Of a DNA stretch of 18,049 nt, positions 14,723-18,049 are shown piece after piece. The stretch is from UBA6181 sp016934015. GTDB taxonomy: Bacteria; Bacillota_I; Bacilli_A; Acholeplasmatales; Acholeplasmataceae. Where the stretch lies: assembly GCA_036584525.1 (NCBI GenBank), contig JAZHDG010000064.1, positions 1 to 18,049 on the forward strand, in the 5' to 3' direction. Both the position numbers and the translations under genes were made by a program. How positions within the stretch are numbered: position 1 is the stretch's first letter; each line of letters begins with the position of its first letter. The notes under the pieces are model-generated. The model was not told where the DNA came from and did no database searches. It worked only from the letters and a program-made list of their open reading frames with translations.

Positions 14723-15272
14723 TTTTCTCACTCCATTCGTTTATTTTGACCATGGCAGGTCTAAGTAGTTGATCTTTATATAAATACCCTTTTTGAATCA
14801 CTTCAAGATTGATTCCGTTGGGCTTGTCTTCATCATGAATCTTTTCTACTGCATAATGATACTTTGGATCAAAAGGTTTGTTTAATGCATCAATTTCTTT
14901 TAATCCATCTTGAATAAGCACTTGATATAATGTATCATTAATCATTTTAAAACCAATCAGAAAGTTTTTTAGTAACTCATTATCGGTTGTCATATTGACG
15001 ACTCGATCAAATTGATCAAGTGGTGCTAAAATATCTCCAACCAATGTTTTCGATGCATATTTTCGATCCTGTATACGCTCTTGATGCATTCTCTTTTTGA
15101 AATTCTCAAGTTCAGCTGCATTTCGTAATAACTTATCTTTCAACTCTTTAATATCATTTTCTAACTTTTCAATCGTTTCTTTCGATTTACTCTTTTTTTC
15201 TTTTTTATGCTCTGCCGCATCAACGTGATCCGTCTCTAACACGACATCTTCTTTTTTTGTCTGATCTTCCAT
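14706..15272 (-). CDS. grpE: Nucleotide exchange factor GrpE
   Basis: GrpE releases ADP from DnaK. The 188-residue protein has a charged, disordered N-terminus, a long coiled-coil helix (about 28-75) with LLRNAAELENFKKRMHQE, and the C-terminal beta domain containing NPLNKPFDPKYHYAVE-like DALNKPFDPKYHYAVE and GYLYKDQLLRPAMVKI. It lies between hrcA (11 bases upstream) and dnaK (17-base overlap). The ribosome site is AAGGGTGA before the ATG at 15272. Confidence 0.96.
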   Translation of the reverse strand: MEDQTKKEDVVLETDHVDAAEHKKEKKSKSKETIEKLENDIKELKDKLLRNAAELENFKKRMHQERIQDRKYASKTLVGDILAPLDQFDRVVNMTTDNELLKNFLIGFKMINDTLYQVLIQDGLKEIDALNKPFDPKYHYAVEKIHDEDKPNGINLEVIQKGYLYKDQLLRPAMVKINEWSEKNGEDK

Positions 15273-15283
15273 TTTTTCACCCT

Positions 15284-16297
15284 TTACTTTTTATAGAGCT
15301 TCCCTAAGTTGCTCGCAATATATTCTACAAGTGGTATAACCTTACTATATTCCATACGCGTAGGGCCTAACACTGCAATAGTCCCATGTTCTTGTTCACT
15401 AATTCGATATGGTACTGAAATAACTGTACAATTTTCCATTGGAATCAGTTTTAAATCACTTCCAAATCGAATTGATAATCCTTCATGATCACCAATTAAT
15501 TTCACCAATTCACGCCGATCAAGCATTTCAACAAAATTCTTAATATGTCTCACGTTATGAAACTCAGGTTGATCAAAAACGTTTGTAACCCCTGATAAAT
15601 AGAAATTTTCTTCAGCAAACTTCTGGAATGCATGAATAAATGATTGAATCAATTGCGTTTGATAATCCATAAATGATTTTATTTCATTTTTGGCAAATGA
15701 AGCTTTTAATATTTCACTCGCATCTTCAATAAATCTTCCGCGCAACAAATCATCAAGTGTTTTAATAACTTCTTTTAAATCATTAATTTTCATACCTTCA
15801 GGAATCGTAATGTTTTGATGTTGAACATGACCTTGGTTGGTCACAATCAAAATCACAGCTTCTGATTCAGAAAAAGGTATGAAATCAATCTTTTGAATCG
15901 TTGATTGACTCGCTGATGGACCGATGGCAAGTGTCGTGTAATTCGTTAAATCTGAAAGTAATGCAATCGCTTCTTGAATTGCTTGTTCTTTCGCCATGCT
16001 GTGTTTAAGAAATACTTCATCAATTAATGGAAAAGAATCAACAACATCTTCATCGCGTGTGACTAAGTGCTCAACATAGTAGCGATATCCTTTTTCAGAT
16101 GGTACTCGACCACTTGAGGTATGTGTTTTTTCTAAATAACCTAATTCTTCGAGTTGTGCCATATCATATCTTAAAGTTGCAGATGAAAATCTAAGATACG
16201 GCATTTGAGTGAGTGCTTTTGAACCTACGGGTTGTGCATCGCGCACATATGCTTCGATAATCGCTTTAAGTATTAATTTCTGACGACTGGTTAACAT
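15284..16297 (-). CDS. hrcA: Heat-inducible transcription repressor HrcA
   Basis: HrcA represses heat-shock operons by binding CIRCE; its active state depends on the GroE chaperonin. The 337-residue protein is full length. It has an N-terminal winged helix (LTSRQKLILKAIIEAYV, then SSATLRYDMAQLEELGYLEKTHTSSGRVPSEKGYRYYVE), a middle GAF-like domain and a dimerisation segment. It ends GTIAVLGPTRMEYSKVIPLVEYIAS. The ATG at 16297 is seven bases after AAAGGAG; a GTG one codon upstream is too close. It is the first gene of its operon and is probably autoregulated through the two CIRCE sites upstream. Confidence 0.97.
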   Translation of the reverse strand: MLTSRQKLILKAIIEAYVRDAQPVGSKALTQMPYLRFSSATLRYDMAQLEELGYLEKTHTSSGRVPSEKGYRYYVEHLVTRDEDVVDSFPLIDEVFLKHSMAKEQAIQEAIALLSDLTNYTTLAIGPSASQSTIQKIDFIPFSESEAVILIVTNQGHVQHQNITIPEGMKINDLKEVIKTLDDLLRGRFIEDASEILKASFAKNEIKSFMDYQTQLIQSFIHAFQKFAEENFYLSGVTNVFDQPEFHNVRHIKNFVEMLDRRELVKLIGDHEGLSIRFGSDLKLIPMENCTVISVPYRISEQEHGTIAVLGPTRMEYSKVIPLVEYIASNLGKLYKK

Positions 16298-16310
16298 CAC
16301 TTCACTCCTT

Positions 16311-16337
16311 TTAGCACTCCTTTTGGTTTTGTGCCAA
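16311..16337. promoter_or_regulatory. hrcA: CIRCE operator, downstream copy
   Basis: The left arm TTAGCACTC matches the CIRCE consensus perfectly. After nine bases the right arm is TTGTGCCAA, which matches 6 of 9 positions of GAGTGCTAA. It lies between the -10 box and the hrcA ribosome site, so bound HrcA would block early transcription. Confidence 0.85.
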
Positions 16338-16341
16338 CTCT

Positions 16342-16370
16342 ATTGTATGATATTTTATTGGCACTGTCAA
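16342..16370 (-). promoter_or_regulatory. Sigma-A promoter of the hrcA operon
   Basis: On the minus strand a perfect TTGACA (16370-16365) and TACAAT (16347-16342) are 17 bases apart. It is one of the strongest promoters in the window and is bracketed by CIRCE elements. Confidence 0.9.
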
Positions 16371-16384
16371 GAATAATGTGCTAT
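16358..16384. promoter_or_regulatory. hrcA: CIRCE-like operator, upstream copy overlapping the -35 box
   Basis: TTGGCACTG, nine bases, then ATGTGCTAT. The arms match the CIRCE consensus at 7 of 9 and 6 of 9 positions, with the same 9-base spacing. It covers the -35 hexamer. It is more degenerate than the downstream copy but correctly spaced and placed. Confidence 0.65.
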
Positions 16385-16398
16385 TTTTTAAAATGCAT

Positions 16399-16423
16399 AA
16401 AAAAAGACACAATTTGTGTCTTT
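16399..16423 (-). terminator. Intrinsic terminator of the MBL-fold hydrolase gene
   Basis: On the minus strand AAAGACAC and GTGTCTTT form an 8-bp stem (10-base arms with a one-base centre in the palindrome), running into TTTTTTT. The hairpin overlaps the stop codon of the gene. Confidence 0.85.
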
Positions 16424-17036
16424 ATCTTGATTTTTGTTTTTTCCACTTCACATAAAATGGATTATTCTTTTGCTCATATCGAATTGTTGTAATATCATCA
16501 TGCCCAGGATAAACTTTGATCGATGATGGTAATTCACATAATTTTAAAATGCTTTTTCTAAGTTCTACAAGATTTCCTGAATAAAGATCATGTCTTCCTA
16601 CCGATTCTTTAAATAAAGTATCGCCAGTATAGAGTTGATCATTATATAGAAAACAAACCGAACCTTTCGTATGACCAGGTGTATGAATTACTGTAATAAA
16701 ATGATCAGCGAGTGGTATTTTATCGTTATCATTGATTGAAACCAATTCTAAATCTTTTCTTTTATACGGATGTTTCTGCGGTGCATAACCATTATATTGA
16801 TCTTCAAACAACAAATGTTGATCGGCTTGATGAATATAAATCTTTGTTTGAAAATCACCGATTAAATGGACATGATCATGATGGGCATGCGTAATCAATA
16901 TCCCCGAAAGTGTTCGATGATCTAAAACTTTATGAATGTCTTCAAGATCATGTGAAGGATCAACAAGCATGCATTGATCAAACCGACATATTAAATAACT
17001 ATGGGCAAATGTTTCATTTTCTTTAAATTGAATCAT
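16422..17036 (-). CDS. Metallo-beta-lactamase-fold hydrolase (glyoxalase II-like)
   Basis: The 204-residue protein has a complete dinuclear metal site of the MBL fold. It has HAHHDH (His50, His52, Asp54, His55), His118 in IHTPGHTKGS, the bridging Asp139 in YTGDTLF and His179 in YPGHDD. The short length and missing C-terminal helical domain place it with the small YqgX-like hydroxyacylglutathione-hydrolase homologues, not true GloB; the substrate (a thioester, for example) is not known. The start is uncertain between ATGs at 17039 and 17036; the second is better spaced from GAGG. It follows rpmG by 39 bases, with a terminator but no promoter between them, so it may depend on read-through. Confidence 0.88.
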   Translation of the reverse strand: MIQFKENETFAHSYLICRFDQCMLVDPSHDLEDIHKVLDHRTLSGILITHAHHDHVHLIGDFQTKIYIHQADQHLLFEDQYNGYAPQKHPYKRKDLELVSINDNDKIPLADHFITVIHTPGHTKGSVCFLYNDQLYTGDTLFKESVGRHDLYSGNLVELRKSILKLCELPSSIKVYPGHDDITTIRYEQKNNPFYVKWKKQKSR

Positions 17037-17051
17037 CATATACCTCAATAG

Positions 17052-17074
17052 AAAAAAAACTATTCGAAGAATAG
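17052..17074 (-). terminator. Intrinsic terminator between rpmG and the MBL gene
   Basis: On the minus strand CTATTC-TTC-GAATAG is a perfect 6-bp stem followed by eight T's, one base after the rpmG stop codon. The stem is short and AT-rich, so termination may be only partial. Confidence 0.8.
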
Positions 17075-17075
17075 C

Positions 17076-17225
17076 TTATTTCTTTTCTCTGTGGATTGTG
17101 TATTTTCTTTCACGTGGGCAGTACTTTTTCGTTTCCATACGTTCTGGATGCGCTTTTTTGTTTTTATTTGTATGGTAGTTTTCTTCGCCGCACTCTGTAC
17201 AAACCAATTTAACTAGATCTCTCAT
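17076..17225 (-). CDS. rpmG: 50S ribosomal protein L33
   Basis: L33 is a small component of the large ribosomal subunit. The 49-residue protein begins MRDLVKLVCTECGEENY and ends KKYCPRERKYTIHREKK, the familiar bacterial L33 pattern. It keeps the first CxxC, but the second pair has only one cysteine (YCPRER), so zinc binding may be weak or absent. The ATG at 17225 has GGAGGG six bases upstream; the open frame extends 18 codons further but would run through the promoter. Confidence 0.95.
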   Translation of the reverse strand: MRDLVKLVCTECGEENYHTNKNKKAHPERMETKKYCPRERKYTIHREKK

Positions 17226-17250
17226 GATATCCCTCCAAACATACGCTAAC

Positions 17251-17279
17251 ATTATATCAAAACGATTTCCCTTTTTCAA
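17251..17279 (-). promoter_or_regulatory. Promoter of rpmG
   Basis: On the minus strand TTGAAA (17279-17274) and a perfect TATAAT (17256-17251) are separated by 17 bases, about 25 bases upstream of the rpmG start. Confidence 0.85.
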
Positions 17280-17381
17280 TCATTTTAATGTTTATTTTTG
17301 GAAATAGACTTTATCCTTCGCGAAAAGCTTTTTAACTACCAATTTAAGGCATTTTATCATATAATCAAAGAGGTGATGAAA

Positions 17382-18049
17382 ATGCAAAGAGAAACATGCC
17401 GCAAAGTCTTTATTCGAGACTTGCAATTTGGTGGAAACCAAAAAGTTTATATCCAAAGTATGACAAATACATACACGAAAGATGTTGAAGCTACTGTCGA
17501 TCAAATCTTAAAACTTGAAGAAGCTGGATGTGAAATTATTCGAGTTGCAGTCTTAGATATGGTCGATGCTAAAGCTTTAGGTGAAATTAAAAAACGAATT
17601 CACATCCCTTTGGTTGCTGATATTCATTTTGATTATCGCTTAGCTTTAGAAGCCATCCATCAAGGTGTCGATAAAATTCGGTTAAATCCAGGAAATATTC
17701 CCAAAAGAGAACATGTTGAACTTGTCGTGAACGCGTGTAAAGAAAAGAAAATACCCATTCGGATCGGCGTTAACAGCGGTTCACTTCCAAATCGTATGGC
17801 TCCAACCCCAGAAAATATGGTTGAAACTGCAAGACAACACGTTGAAATACTAGAATCCATGGGTTTTTACGACATTCTTCTATCCTTAAAAGCTACAGAT
17901 ATGAAATTAATGATTGAAGCATATCGTTTAGCAGCTAAGACTTTTCCTTATCCCCTTCACCTCGGAGTCACTGAAGCTGGCACAGCATTTAGTGGTGCCA
18001 TCAAAAGTGCGATGGGAATTGGCATATTACTTGCTGAAGGTATTGGATC
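17382..18049 (+). CDS. ispG: 4-hydroxy-3-methylbut-2-enyl diphosphate synthase, N-terminal part (cut by window edge)
   Basis: IspG (GcpE) reduces MEcPP to HMBDP in the MEP isoprenoid pathway. The visible 222 residues cover most of the TIM-barrel domain, with VYIQSMTNTYTKDVEATVDQ near the start, the VADIHFDYRLALEA block (78-91), KIRLNPGNI (98-106), RIGVNSGSL (127-135) and HLGVTEAG (193-200). The C-terminal 4Fe-4S domain lies outside the window. The ATG at 17382 is eight bases after GAGG; an in-frame ATG at 17376 is too close to that site. It is the only plus-strand gene and is divergent from rpmG. I see no convincing promoter for it. Confidence 0.96.
   Translation, partial: MQRETCRKVFIRDLQFGGNQKVYIQSMTNTYTKDVEATVDQILKLEEAGCEIIRVAVLDMVDAKALGEIKKRIHIPLVADIHFDYRLALEAIHQGVDKIRLNPGNIPKREHVELVVNACKEKKIPIRIGVNSGSLPNRMAPTPENMVETARQHVEILESMGFYDILLSLKATDMKLMIEAYRLAAKTFPYPLHLGVTEAGTAFSGAIKSAMGIGILLAEGIG

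Noticed and set aside
17360..17365. TATAAT upstream of ispG as its -10 box
   Set aside because: Transcription would start near 17372, inside the ribosome binding site, and no good -35 lies 16-18 bases upstream.
17292..17504. Minus-strand open frame opposite the 5' end of ispG
   Set aside because: It lies across the ispG start on the other strand, has no ribosome site and no recognisable protein; ispG motifs are unambiguous.

Overview
The window is compact, AT-rich bacterial DNA that reads with the standard code: TGA is used as a stop, for example at 31-33. Promoters are of the sigma-A type, Shine-Dalgarno sequences are strong and purine-rich, and genes are often separated by hairpin-plus-T-run terminators. 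An hrcA-grpE-dnaK-dnaJ operon with CIRCE operators, a cre-like site, a DegV/FakB protein and ispG (MEP isoprenoid pathway) together point to a low-GC Firmicute or a deep Tenericutes/Erysipelotrichia-like lineage. I cannot name the species. Except for ispG at the right edge, every gene is on the minus strand, so transcription runs from high to low coordinates. I see no rRNA, tRNA, CRISPR or mobile element, and no gene-free stretch over 300 bases.

From right to left. (1) ispG (17382 to the window edge, plus strand) is divergent from rpmG. rpmG has its own promoter and terminator and is followed by an MBL-fold hydrolase gene that lacks an obvious promoter. (2) The heat-shock operon hrcA-grpE-dnaK-dnaJ (16297-11739) starts at a strong promoter bracketed by two degenerate CIRCE operators. 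It has a strong hairpin between dnaK and dnaJ and a terminator after dnaJ. (3) A single MFS transporter gene follows. (4) A serine-biosynthesis operon, DUF1015-serC-serA (10270-6761), has a cre-like palindrome inside its promoter and a long hairpin in its leader. (5) degV stands alone between its own promoter and terminator. (6) A mixed five-gene unit follows: AlkA-like glycosylase, short-form 6-phosphogluconate dehydrogenase, GNAT acetyltransferase, D-2-hydroxyacid dehydrogenase and a DUF1295 membrane protein. (7) At the left edge a cation/proton antiporter gene is followed by two TrkA-N (KTN) genes, the second cut by the window edge.

The most notable element is in the leader of the antiporter operon. 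A textbook promoter (TTGACT-N17-TACAAT) is followed by an RNA matching the fluoride riboswitch (crcB motif): a G-rich P1 with an ATGAG loop, AACCGC, and TGATGACTTCTAC. Its 3' end is also the 5' arm of a perfect 9-bp hairpin followed by eight T's, placed directly before the antiporter's ribosome binding site. This is the known layout of a fluoride-activated transcription attenuator, here driving an ion antiporter with soluble nucleotide-binding partners. It also shows that the antiporter starts at 1707 and not at the upstream frame start at 1794.

Other points worth attention are the DUF1015 protein, whose ParB-like DGNH motif and serCA linkage make it a candidate for the missing last step of serine synthesis; an apparent loss of the catalytic Glu in SerA; and the two asymmetric CIRCE sites around the hrcA promoter.
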